From: Ensifer adhaerens
GTDB taxonomy: Bacteria; Pseudomonadota; Alphaproteobacteria; Rhizobiales; Rhizobiaceae
Assembly: GCF_013283195.1 (NCBI RefSeq)
Contig: NZ_JABEKT010000001.1
Location: forward strand, 1,956,509-2,020,508
Direction: 5' to 3'
Length of the DNA stretch: 64,000 nt
In this document: positions 41,282 through 49,056 of the stretch, piece after piece
Position numbering within the stretch: position 1 is the first letter of the stretch
Layout: each line of letters starts with the position of its first letter
Made by a program: the position numbers and the translations under genes
The notes under the pieces: model-generated
Seen by the model: only the letters and a program-made list of their open reading frames with translations
Databases searched by the model: none
What the model was told of the DNA's origin: nothing

Positions 41282-41326
41282 GCGGGATTCCGGTCCAGTG
41301 ATAGAGGGTTACCTATAGACTGATGG

Positions 41327-41361
41327 TCCCGCGAGGAAAAGCCCTTTGGGTCCTCGCGGGA
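41327..41361. terminator. Inverted repeat between dsbA-like gene and aroQ
   Basis: TCCCGCGAGGA and TCCTCGCGGGA form a perfect eleven-pair stem with a thirteen-base loop. It follows the stop of the DsbA-family gene, so it probably ends or punctuates that transcript, although no T run follows on the minus strand. Confidence 0.6.
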
Positions 41362-41399
41362 TTTGTCCACAGTTGGGACAGGTCGTTGAGTGCAGGCGT

Positions 41400-42167
41400 T
41401 CAGCAGGCGGTCTTGCCGCAGCTGCGCATGTTGGCCACTTTGGTGCTGATTTCTTCGGCGCCGACGGCTCCGAAGACCGCCTCGTTGCCGATGACATAGG
41501 ACGGCGTGCCGGTGATGCCGAGATCGTTGGCAAGGCTATAGGCCTCGCGCACGGCCGCGTCATGCGGCTCCTTTTCCATCTTGGCCCGCAGCTGCTTTTC
41601 GGTGACGCCGAGCTTGCCGGCAACGGCAATCGCCGTTTCCTCGGTTGCACGGTCCTCAGCACCGAGCAAGGCCCGGTGGAACTCGCCAAATTTCTCCGGC
41701 GCGACGAGCCGGAAGGCGGCGCTGACCTTATGGGCAGCAAGCGAATCCGGACCGAGGATCGGCAATTCCTTCAGCACGAAGCGGACATTCTTGTCCTTGG
41801 TGAGGATATCTTCCATGTCGGTCAGTGCACGTTTGCAGTAGCCGCAATTGTAGTCGTAGAACTCGACGACCGTGACGTCTCCATCAGGATTGCCAAGGAC
41901 CATGTCGTACTTGGAATTGAAGATCGCCTTCTTGTTCTCGGAGATCGCGCCTTCGGCGGCTTCCTGCTGCTTTGCGCGCTGCTTGTTCGCGAGCGCCTCC
42001 TGAACCTCGAGCATGATCTCGGGGTTGGCAAGCAGGTATTCCTTGATGAAGGCGCCAAACTCGTCCTTCTGCTTCTGGTCGAGCGCGAGCGCGTTTTGCG
42101 GCAAGCTGACCCCTGCCATGAGCGCGGCGAGCGCCCCGGCGGCAATCATTTTCGTGCTGAAATTCAT
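41400..42167 (-). CDS. DsbA family thiol:disulfide oxidoreductase
   Basis: 255 residues with a signal peptide (MNFSTKMIAAGALAALMAG) and a coiled helical region (residues 30-80) before the thioredoxin-fold part. The active site is CGYC in VEFYDYNCGYCKRA, with a later cis-proline (GTPSYVIG). It resembles the DsbA/Com1/ScsC group, some of which are isomerases kept oligomeric by the N-terminal helix. A second cysteine pair lies at the C terminus (CGKTAC). Confidence 0.93.
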   Translation of the reverse strand: MNFSTKMIAAGALAALMAGVSLPQNALALDQKQKDEFGAFIKEYLLANPEIMLEVQEALANKQRAKQQEAAEGAISENKKAIFNSKYDMVLGNPDGDVTVVEFYDYNCGYCKRALTDMEDILTKDKNVRFVLKELPILGPDSLAAHKVSAAFRLVAPEKFGEFHRALLGAEDRATEETAIAVAGKLGVTEKQLRAKMEKEPHDAAVREAYSLANDLGITGTPSYVIGNEAVFGAVGAEEISTKVANMRSCGKTAC

Positions 42168-42422
42168 TTTTACCTCGTTGTCTCTGCCTGCCCTGTCTGT
42201 CGTCCATGTCGCGATACGGCGTCAATGCGCGCGTGTAAAAGACAACAGGATTCTCCAACACCGCAACACGCGGGCAGCATAGGGTGGCCCCCGGTGAAAC
42301 GAAACGGCAAAATCGGCGGAAATACGGCGCTCGCGGACTTGTGAAGCCTTTGGCGATCGGGCAAAGGGGCCGAATGGAGTATCAGCGTAGGTTGATACGC
42401 GCCGCTTTTTGAGGATATTGCC

Positions 42423-43580
42423 TTGGTGGAATTGTCGAACCGCAGCGCCGTCGAACCCTTTCATGCCATGGACGTGCTTGCGGAGGCCACGCGCCGCCGC
42501 GACGCCGGTCACCCGGTGATTTCAATGGCCGTTGGCCAACCGGCGCACCCGGCGCCGAAGGCTGCTCTCGATGCGGCACGCAAGGCGCTCGAACATGGCC
42601 GTCTCGGCTATACCGATGCGCTCGGCACGCTGTCGCTGAGAACTGCGATTGCCGCGCACTATCAGAAGCGCCATGGCATCGCGCTCGATCCGCAACGCAT
42701 CGCGGTGACCACAGGCTCGTCGGCCGGTTTCAACCTGGCTTTCCTCGCGCTCTTCGATCCCGGCGATTGCGTGGCGATCGCGCGGCCCGGCTATCCCGCT
42801 TATCGCAACATTCTTGCAGCCCTCGGCCTGACGGTCGTCGAGGTGGAAGCCAACGCCGAGAGCGGCTTCACGCTGACGCCGGAAAACCTGGCGCGGGCTG
42901 CTGCCAAGATCGGGCGACCGTTGAAGGGCGTTCTTCTGGCAAGCCCGGCCAATCCGACGGGCACGGTGACGGGCAGGGCGGGTCTCAAGGCGCTCGCCGA
43001 CTATTGCCGCACTGAGAACATCGCCTTCATCTCGGACGAGATCTATCACGGACTGACTTTTGCCGGCGAGGAGGCAAGCGCTCTCGAGGTCACCGACGAC
43101 GTCGTCGTGATCAATTCCTTTTCCAAGTATTATTGCATGACCGGCTGGCGGATCGGCTGGATGGTACTGCCGGAAAAGCAGGTCCGCGGCTTCGAGCGCA
43201 TTGCCCAGAGCCTCTACATCTCGCCTCCGGAACTATCACAGATCGCTGCCGAGGCGGCACTTGGTGCGCAGGTCGAACTCGACGGTTACAAGGCGGCCTA
43301 TGCCGCCAATCGCGAAATGCTGCTGAAGCGCCTGCCGGAGATTGGCTTCACCATCGCTTCGCCCATGGATGGTGCGTTTTACGCCTATGCGGATGTCAGG
43401 CGCTTTACCAATGACAGCATGGCGTTCGCCCGCCGGATGCTAGCTGAAATCAACGTGGCTGCGACACCGGGCTTCGATTTCGATCCACTTGAGGGGCATC
43501 GGACGATGCGGTTCTCCTATGCCGGATCGACAGGAGACATGGTCGAAGCCGTGGACCGCATTGCCCGCTGGATTTCCTGA
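42423..43580 (+). CDS. Class I/II pyridoxal-phosphate aminotransferase
   Basis: 385 residues; the start is TTG 42423 (or GTG in the next codon), seven bases after GAGGA. The fold-type I features are clear: ASPANPTGTV, FISDEIYHGLTF and the PLP lysine in NSFSKYYCMTGWRIGWM, plus the C-terminal RFSYAGS substrate arginine. It resembles aspartate/aromatic-type aminotransferases used in amino-acid synthesis; the exact substrate is not clear. Divergent from the DsbA-like gene. Confidence 0.92.
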   Translation: MVELSNRSAVEPFHAMDVLAEATRRRDAGHPVISMAVGQPAHPAPKAALDAARKALEHGRLGYTDALGTLSLRTAIAAHYQKRHGIALDPQRIAVTTGSSAGFNLAFLALFDPGDCVAIARPGYPAYRNILAALGLTVVEVEANAESGFTLTPENLARAAAKIGRPLKGVLLASPANPTGTVTGRAGLKALADYCRTENIAFISDEIYHGLTFAGEEASALEVTDDVVVINSFSKYYCMTGWRIGWMVLPEKQVRGFERIAQSLYISPPELSQIAAEAALGAQVELDGYKAAYAANREMLLKRLPEIGFTIASPMDGAFYAYADVRRFTNDSMAFARRMLAEINVAATPGFDFDPLEGHRTMRFSYAGSTGDMVEAVDRIARWIS

Positions 43581-43814
43581 GTTTCATTCATTTCAGGCGC
43601 TTGCGGCCGCTGGCGGATTCACTTTGACAGCGCCTTGATTCAAATTCTGAGGCAAACAGCCACCTGAAGCTTTCGCGAACGCGCGCGGAGATTTTGCGAC
43701 GACGACATACGCGAGAACCGGAGCATCAGGTTCGGAGCGCGCACCTGTTGGGCCGCAGCGCACTCTCGCCATGGTCGCGGCGCACGCTTGCTTTTGTCAC
43801 CAGCCCCAAACGAA

Positions 43815-43846
43815 AAAAGCCCGGACCAAGCAAGGTCCGGGCTTTT
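43815..43846. terminator. Bidirectional Rho-independent terminator downstream of rne
   Basis: AAAAGCCCGGACC, six-base loop, GGTCCGGGCTTTT: a perfect thirteen-pair stem with A and T runs on the two sides, so it can end both rne on the minus strand and plus-strand transcripts from the aminotransferase gene. Confidence 0.92.
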
Positions 43847-43872
43847 CTGTTCTTCCGAAGGTCAGTCGCGGC

Positions 43873-46698
43873 TTAGAAGAAGCCGCGGCGCTGCCACCAT
43901 CCGCCCTTCTTGGGCTTGGACTGGTCCTCTTCGGTGCTTTCGTTCTTGTTCGTGACCGTCGAGGTCAGCACCGGTTCCGATGCAATCGTCGAAAGGTCGC
44001 GGTTGGCACGGGCAGGCTTGCCTTCTTCGAGGTCGGCGGCCGCCTCTACGATGGCTTCCGGTACCGGTTCTACCGCGACTTCCGGCTGTGCCTCGACCGC
44101 GCTCTGCGCAGCCTCGTCAGCGCTGGCCACAGGCTCGTCGACCTTGACGGCCTTCTTGCGTGTGCGCTTCGGCTTGGCGGCCTTCTCGACGACCGGTTCT
44201 ACCTCTTCCGCTACGATCTCGGCTTCAGCGATCACGGCGACCGCTTCAACCTCGGCTGTTGCCGGGGCTTCGACGTTGCCTTGCTCATCGGCCTCGTCGT
44301 CAGCGGATGCAGCAGCCTGCTCTTCGCCTTCGACTTCACCTTCGCCCAGTTCCGGACGGTTACGGCGGCCACCGCGCTTGCCGCGACGACGGCGCTTGCG
44401 CTTCTGTTCGCCGTCGGCGGTCAGCGCATCCGCATCGTTTTCGTCCTCGTCGCCATCGGTCTCCGTGGCGTCATCGCCTTCGTCTGCAGCATCGGTGTCC
44501 TGTGCGGTTGCACCGTCGGCCTGCTGGCTGCCCTTACCGCGACGACGGCGGCGACGCTTGCGCTTGCGGCCGTTCTGGTCGTCAGCCTGGGCAGCAGCCT
44601 TCGGCTGTTCCTGGCGCTGCTCGACGACCACTTCCTCTGCTTCTTCCTCGTCGAGATCCTCTTCGATCACGATGTCGTCGTCTTCTTCGGGCTCCGGCTC
44701 GAAGTGCAGGATCTGTTCGATCTTGACCGGGTTTTCGACCGGTTCGCCGCGGTCGATCGCAAAGTGCTGCGCGCCGACATGGGCGTCAGCCTCGATGATG
44801 ATCGAGACGCCGAAGCGCTGTTCGTAATCCATGATCGTGCTGCGCTTCTGGTTGAGCAGATAGAGCGCGATATCGGGGATCGTGCGAACGGTGATGTTGT
44901 GCGTGGTGTTCTTGAGCAGGTGCTCTTCGATGCCGCGAAGCACATGCAGCGCGACCGAAGACTGCGAGCGGACGTGGCCCGTGCCGTTGCAATGCGGGCA
45001 GGTCTGCATCGTCGATTCGAGTACCGAGGCGCGGATGCGCTGGCGCGACATTTCGAGCAGGCCGAAGTGCGAGATGCGGCCGACCTGGATGCGGGCGCGA
45101 TCGTTCTTCAGGCAATCCTTCAGACGCTTCTCGACCGAGCGGTTGTTCCGCTTTTCTTCCATGTCGATGAAGTCGATGACGACGAGGCCTGCAAGGTCGC
45201 GAAGGCGCAGCTGGCGCGCAACTTCTTCGGCGGCTTCGAGGTTCGTCTGAAGTGCCGTGTCCTCGATCGAATGCTCGCGGGTCGAACGACCGGAGTTGAC
45301 GTCGATCGAAACCAGAGCTTCCGTCTGGTTGATGATGATGTAGCCGCCCGACTTCAGGGTCACCTGCGGCTGCAGCATGCGGTCAAGCTGCGCTTCGATA
45401 CCGGAACGCGAGAAGATCGGATGCACGTCGCGGTAGGGCTGAACCACCTTGGCGTGGCTCGGCATCAGCATCTTCATGAAGCCCTTGGCTTCCTTGTAAC
45501 CTTCCTCGCCGGAAACGACGATCTCGCTGATGTCCTTGTTGTAAAGGTCGCGGATCGAGCGCTTGATCAGGCTGCCTTCCTCGTAAACGAGGCAGGGGGC
45601 CGTGGAGTTGAGCGTCAGCGTTCGGACGTTCTCCCACAGGCGCATCAGATATTCGAAGTCGCGCTTGATCTCGACCTTGGTGCGGTTGGCACCGGCGGTG
45701 CGCAGAATGACGCCCATGCCCTGCGGCACTTCGAGGCCACGCGCGATTTCCTTCAGGCGCTTGCGGTCCTGCAGGTTGGTGATCTTGCGGGAGATGCCGC
45801 CGCCACGAGCCGTGTTCGGCATCAACACCGAGTAACGGCCGGCGAGCGACAGGTAGGTCGTCAACGCTGCGCCCTTGTTGCCACGTTCTTCCTTGGCGAC
45901 CTGGACAAGCAGGATCTGGCGGCGCTTGATGACTTCCTGGATGCGGTACTGCTTGCGCGGCTTGCGCACGTGACGATCCGGAACCTCTTCCATTGCATCT
46001 TCGGCGCCGACGGACTCGATGATTTCCTTCTCGCCATCGTGGCTGTCGTCATCATCGTCGTCGTCATCGCGGCGTCGGCGGCTGTCGACGTCTTCGGAGA
46101 TCGAATCGGTGTCGACCATGGCGGCCATCTCGCCACCATTGCCTTCTTCGCCGGCGTCCGCCTCTTCGGTTGCTGCAGCGGCTGCAGCGGCCTCTTCGGC
46201 GATCTTCGCCTTGGTGCGGCGCGGGCGCTTCGGCTTTGCCTTGGGCTTTTCGGCCGGCGCTTCCGCCTCGACGACTGCTTCGGCTGCAGTCTCGGTCACT
46301 TCCGCGACAACTTCCGTTTCGGCGGCAATTTCCAGATCAACCGGCACGCTGAGCGCGGGCTGAGTCGGCGTTGCCGTTTCGACGTGTTCGATGTCGTCGT
46401 CGCGGCGCGCCTCTTCGGCTTCCGCCTTCAATAGCGCCTGCCGGTCGGCCAGCGGGATCTGATAGTAGTCGGGATGGATTTCGGCAAACGCCAGGAACCC
46501 GTGGCGGTTGCCGCCGTAGTCAACGAAGGCCGCCTGGAGCGAAGGCTCCACTCGCGTTACCTTTGCGAGGTAGATGTTGCCGCGTATCTGTTTCTTGTGT
46601 TCCGATTCGAAGTCGAATTCTTCTATGCGGTTCCCGCGAACGACAACGACGCGCGTCTCTTCAGAGTGAGACGCATCGATAAGCATTTTCTCTGCCAT
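43873..46698 (-). CDS. rne: Ribonuclease E
   Basis: 941 residues. The N-terminal half has an S1 domain, the RNase E/G core with VSIDVNSG (catalytic aspartate) and a CPHCNGTGHV zinc link. The S1 domain is interrupted by roughly 155 residues (about 91-245) rich in Ala, Glu, Lys and Arg, with a run of eight aspartates at 211-218; such an insert is typical of alphaproteobacteria. The C-terminal 350 residues are low-complexity, with arginine-rich patches for RNA binding and a final GWWQRRGFF. It initiates mRNA decay and processes rRNA. Confidence 0.97.
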   Translation of the reverse strand: MAEKMLIDASHSEETRVVVVRGNRIEEFDFESEHKKQIRGNIYLAKVTRVEPSLQAAFVDYGGNRHGFLAFAEIHPDYYQIPLADRQALLKAEAEEARRDDDIEHVETATPTQPALSVPVDLEIAAETEVVAEVTETAAEAVVEAEAPAEKPKAKPKRPRRTKAKIAEEAAAAAAATEEADAGEEGNGGEMAAMVDTDSISEDVDSRRRRDDDDDDDDSHDGEKEIIESVGAEDAMEEVPDRHVRKPRKQYRIQEVIKRRQILLVQVAKEERGNKGAALTTYLSLAGRYSVLMPNTARGGGISRKITNLQDRKRLKEIARGLEVPQGMGVILRTAGANRTKVEIKRDFEYLMRLWENVRTLTLNSTAPCLVYEEGSLIKRSIRDLYNKDISEIVVSGEEGYKEAKGFMKMLMPSHAKVVQPYRDVHPIFSRSGIEAQLDRMLQPQVTLKSGGYIIINQTEALVSIDVNSGRSTREHSIEDTALQTNLEAAEEVARQLRLRDLAGLVVIDFIDMEEKRNNRSVEKRLKDCLKNDRARIQVGRISHFGLLEMSRQRIRASVLESTMQTCPHCNGTGHVRSQSSVALHVLRGIEEHLLKNTTHNITVRTIPDIALYLLNQKRSTIMDYEQRFGVSIIIEADAHVGAQHFAIDRGEPVENPVKIEQILHFEPEPEEDDDIVIEEDLDEEEAEEVVVEQRQEQPKAAAQADDQNGRKRKRRRRRRGKGSQQADGATAQDTDAADEGDDATETDGDEDENDADALTADGEQKRKRRRRGKRGGRRNRPELGEGEVEGEEQAAASADDEADEQGNVEAPATAEVEAVAVIAEAEIVAEEVEPVVEKAAKPKRTRKKAVKVDEPVASADEAAQSAVEAQPEVAVEPVPEAIVEAAADLEEGKPARANRDLSTIASEPVLTSTVTNKNESTEEDQSKPKKGGWWQRRGFF

Positions 46699-47437
46699 CT
46701 AAGTTGTGCTCCTCGACGCGACAGCGGAACGGGCGGCAGACGTTCTTCCATGGGAAGACTGCCACTCGCGTCAGTTGGTGCGTCGGATGTGAAAGGTCCT
46801 GTCTGGTGCAGGTGATGGTGCAGCAGCCAGATGGCAGCCGGAACGGTTACGTTCCGGGGCCTCTCTACTTCTGACCGATACCGCTGAGTCAACATCAATG
46901 ACCAAACAAGAATGCCAATGTCAAAGGTCTCATAAAGACCCGATGAATGCGCCCGCTTGCGGGCTTGCCGGTGAAAAATCACCGCTAAGAACTCCGGCCA
47001 CCGCCGGAAATTTGCGATCCAGTGTACGGGGAGGAAATGCAGCGACGGCGGATGAACACCTTGCGGCCGCGGAAAGATGATACGGTTTCAACCGGCAATT
47101 CCGGCTCGATCACTCCCTGGCGCCAAGCTCTGGAATGCTCCGGCTGCCCGGCCGACGATTCTATCCCGTCAACACTTTCTCCTTGTGATGCTTTTATGTT
47201 TTCTATGTCACATTGGCAAGGGAAAAGCCTGTGCCGCCACAATAATGATCGATTCGCTTGCCCCGGTAGAGTAGGTCGGGGAACAGCGAATCGTATGCTT
47301 TGTCCGCGTTGCTTAAGGAGCGCTGTCAAGCTTTGGTTAACCATAAGGGTTCATTGATCAAGGGATGTCGCGGTGTGCGCGGGCGGATGCCTGGCGCGTT
47401 GACCGCTCGGATTTCGTGTATTGACGGAGAAACCGGG
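46699..47437. other. Long divergent control region of rne and amiC
   Basis: About 740 bases with no credible ORF. On the rne side, three perfect hairpins could form in the 5' UTR: 46734-46762 (GGCAG...CTGCC with an inner TTCTTCC/GGAAGA), 46838-46857 (CCGGAACG, GTTA loop, CGTTCCGG) and 46951-46964 (GCCCGC/GCGGGC). A possible rne promoter reads TTGACT-N17-AGTAGA on the minus strand, around 46860-46895. The amiC side holds the hairpin at 47250-47293. Confidence 0.55.
47250..47293 (+). promoter_or_regulatory. Perfect two-part hairpin upstream of amiC
   Basis: CGATTCGCT (47250-47258) pairs with AGCGAATCG (47285-47293), and inside it CCCCG (47261-47265) pairs with CGGGG (47277-47281). It lies 145 bases before the proposed amiC start and has no T run, so it is not an ordinary terminator. 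It may be a leader structure or a repeat element. Confidence 0.5.
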
Positions 47438-48700
47438 GTGAAGCCTTCGGCTGTTCATAGGGACGCTTCACTGTTGTCAGCACTGCTGCGCGGTGGCGCG
47501 CGTGTTGTGGCCTCAGCGTTCGTTGCAGGGGCATTGATGGTGCCTGGACCGGTGGCGAATGCGGCCGAGCCCGCGCCATTGCTGGCATTCGGCGCACGGG
47601 TTGCCGGCGACGACGCACGCACGCGCGTCGTCGTCGAGTTCGATCGGAAGCCCGACTTTTCGATCCATTACGTGGCGAACCCGATACGGGTCGTCGTCGA
47701 TCTGCCGGAAACCGCCTTTGGTCTGAAAGCCGAGAGCCTTGAGCCGAGGGGATTGTTCGAGGCCATCCGCTATGGCGGCATGGGGGCTGGCAGTTCTCGC
47801 CTCGTGCTATCGGCAAAGGGGCCGGTCGCGGTCACCAACGCCGAGGTCATCGAGGAGGAGGGCGGCAAGAGCTATCGCCTGGTCATTGATGCCGAGAAGG
47901 TCGACCAGCCCCGCTTCGATGCGCTCCTGGGTGATCAGCAATGGACGGGTTCCGTTGTCGCGGCAAAAACAGACAGGCCGACAATTGCGCCCGCGGAAAA
48001 GGGTAGCGCCTTCGTGATTGCAATCGATGCCGGTCATGGCGGCATCGACACTGGAGCGATCGGCGGAGCCACCAAGACCGAGGAAAAACATGTCACGCTT
48101 GCCTTTGCGCAGGAGCTGGTTGCCACCCTCAGCCGTGAAAGCGGCATCGAAGCCTTTCTGACGCGCGACAAGGATGTCTTCCTGTCATTGCCGCAGCGGG
48201 TGCAGATCGCCCGCAACAAAGGCGCCAATCTGTTTATTTCGATCCACGCCGATACGCTCAAGCAGAAGGATATTCGCGGCGCCACCGTCTATACGATTTC
48301 CGACAAGGCCTCCGACCATCTGGCGGCCGACCTGGCGCAACGCGAAAACCTCTCGGACGAGATCGCTGGCGTACCGCTCCAGAGCGAGCCGGCGGAAGTC
48401 GCCGATATCCTTATCGATCTGACACGCCGCGAAACCCAGGCTTTTTCGGTCAATATGGCGCGCACCGTGGTGTCGTCCTTCGAAGGACAGATCAATCTCA
48501 TCAACAATCCGCACCGTCATGCGGGCTTCCGAGTGCTGCAGGCGCCAGATGTTCCCTCAATCCTGCTCGAGCTCGGTTTCATGTCGAACAAGGACGACGA
48601 GAAGCTGCTGCTTGATCCGGAATGGCGAAAGAAAGTATCCGGTCTTCTTGCTGTTGCCATCAAGCGCTATCGTGATCAGGCCGTTGCGAACGGCGGCTAA
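47438..48700 (+). CDS. amiC: N-acetylmuramoyl-L-alanine amidase with AMIN domain
   Basis: 420 residues from GTG 47438 (GGAGA upstream), which gives a signal peptide ending near VANAAEP; the frame is open to 47300 and an ATG at 47387 is also possible. An AMIN domain (residues about 45-150) is followed by the Amidase_3 domain with zinc ligands in IDAGHGGIDTGAIGG and SIHAD and the catalytic glutamate in LLELGFMSN. It splits septal peptidoglycan between daughter cells. amiC and mrcA adjacent on one strand make a cell-wall pair. Confidence 0.92.
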   Translation: MKPSAVHRDASLLSALLRGGARVVASAFVAGALMVPGPVANAAEPAPLLAFGARVAGDDARTRVVVEFDRKPDFSIHYVANPIRVVVDLPETAFGLKAESLEPRGLFEAIRYGGMGAGSSRLVLSAKGPVAVTNAEVIEEEGGKSYRLVIDAEKVDQPRFDALLGDQQWTGSVVAAKTDRPTIAPAEKGSAFVIAIDAGHGGIDTGAIGGATKTEEKHVTLAFAQELVATLSRESGIEAFLTRDKDVFLSLPQRVQIARNKGANLFISIHADTLKQKDIRGATVYTISDKASDHLAADLAQRENLSDEIAGVPLQSEPAEVADILIDLTRRETQAFSVNMARTVVSSFEGQINLINNPHRHAGFRVLQAPDVPSILLELGFMSNKDDEKLLLDPEWRKKVSGLLAVAIKRYRDQAVANGG

Positions 48701-49056
48701 GGTTTAGCCGCGACAAGCTGTTTGACGGCGTGGCATAGGAAGTGATTTGTGTCGCCCCGGTAACAGCGATATGCTTTTCAACAGGATGCGCACTCGATAA
48801 TCGGTAACAAGCCCTATTTTACGCACAATCCGGGACCTATCCCGAATTGCGCCCGGATTTGTTGGGAAACAGTGTTGATGCCCGGTGCCCCTCGCCATAT
48901 GAGGAGCTGGGTGGGCGCGCGTAGCTGCGATGCCAGATGATTTCTGATGGAAGCGTTTGGCCAGGCCGACGGAATGCGGACCGATGGGACGGGAAGCGTC
49001 CTTATCGGTTCCGCGGCCTGGCAATTGGACGATAATAAGGTACCGGTATCTGACTG
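48701..49056. other. Gene-free region between amiC and mrcA
   Basis: About 355 bases without a supportable ORF. Its main content is the strong hairpin at 48960-49022, 34 bases before the mrcA start. No clear terminator follows amiC, so readthrough into mrcA is possible. Confidence 0.55.
48960..49022 (+). promoter_or_regulatory. Large stem-loop immediately upstream of mrcA
   Basis: GCCAGGCCGACGGA (48960-48973) pairs with TCCGCGGCCTGGC (49010-49022) with one bulged A; inside, ACCGAT (48980-48985) pairs with ATCGGT (49004-49009) and GGACG (48987-48991) with CGTCC (48997-49001), closing a five-base loop. In all 24 pairs over 63 bases. No T run follows. It could be an mRNA leader, a palindromic repeat element or a processing site. 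Confidence 0.6.

Noticed and set aside
43771-46434. 887-codon plus-strand ORF opposite rne
   Set aside because: Composition mirrors the low-complexity RNase E coding strand; no start signal, and the rne terminator lies inside it.
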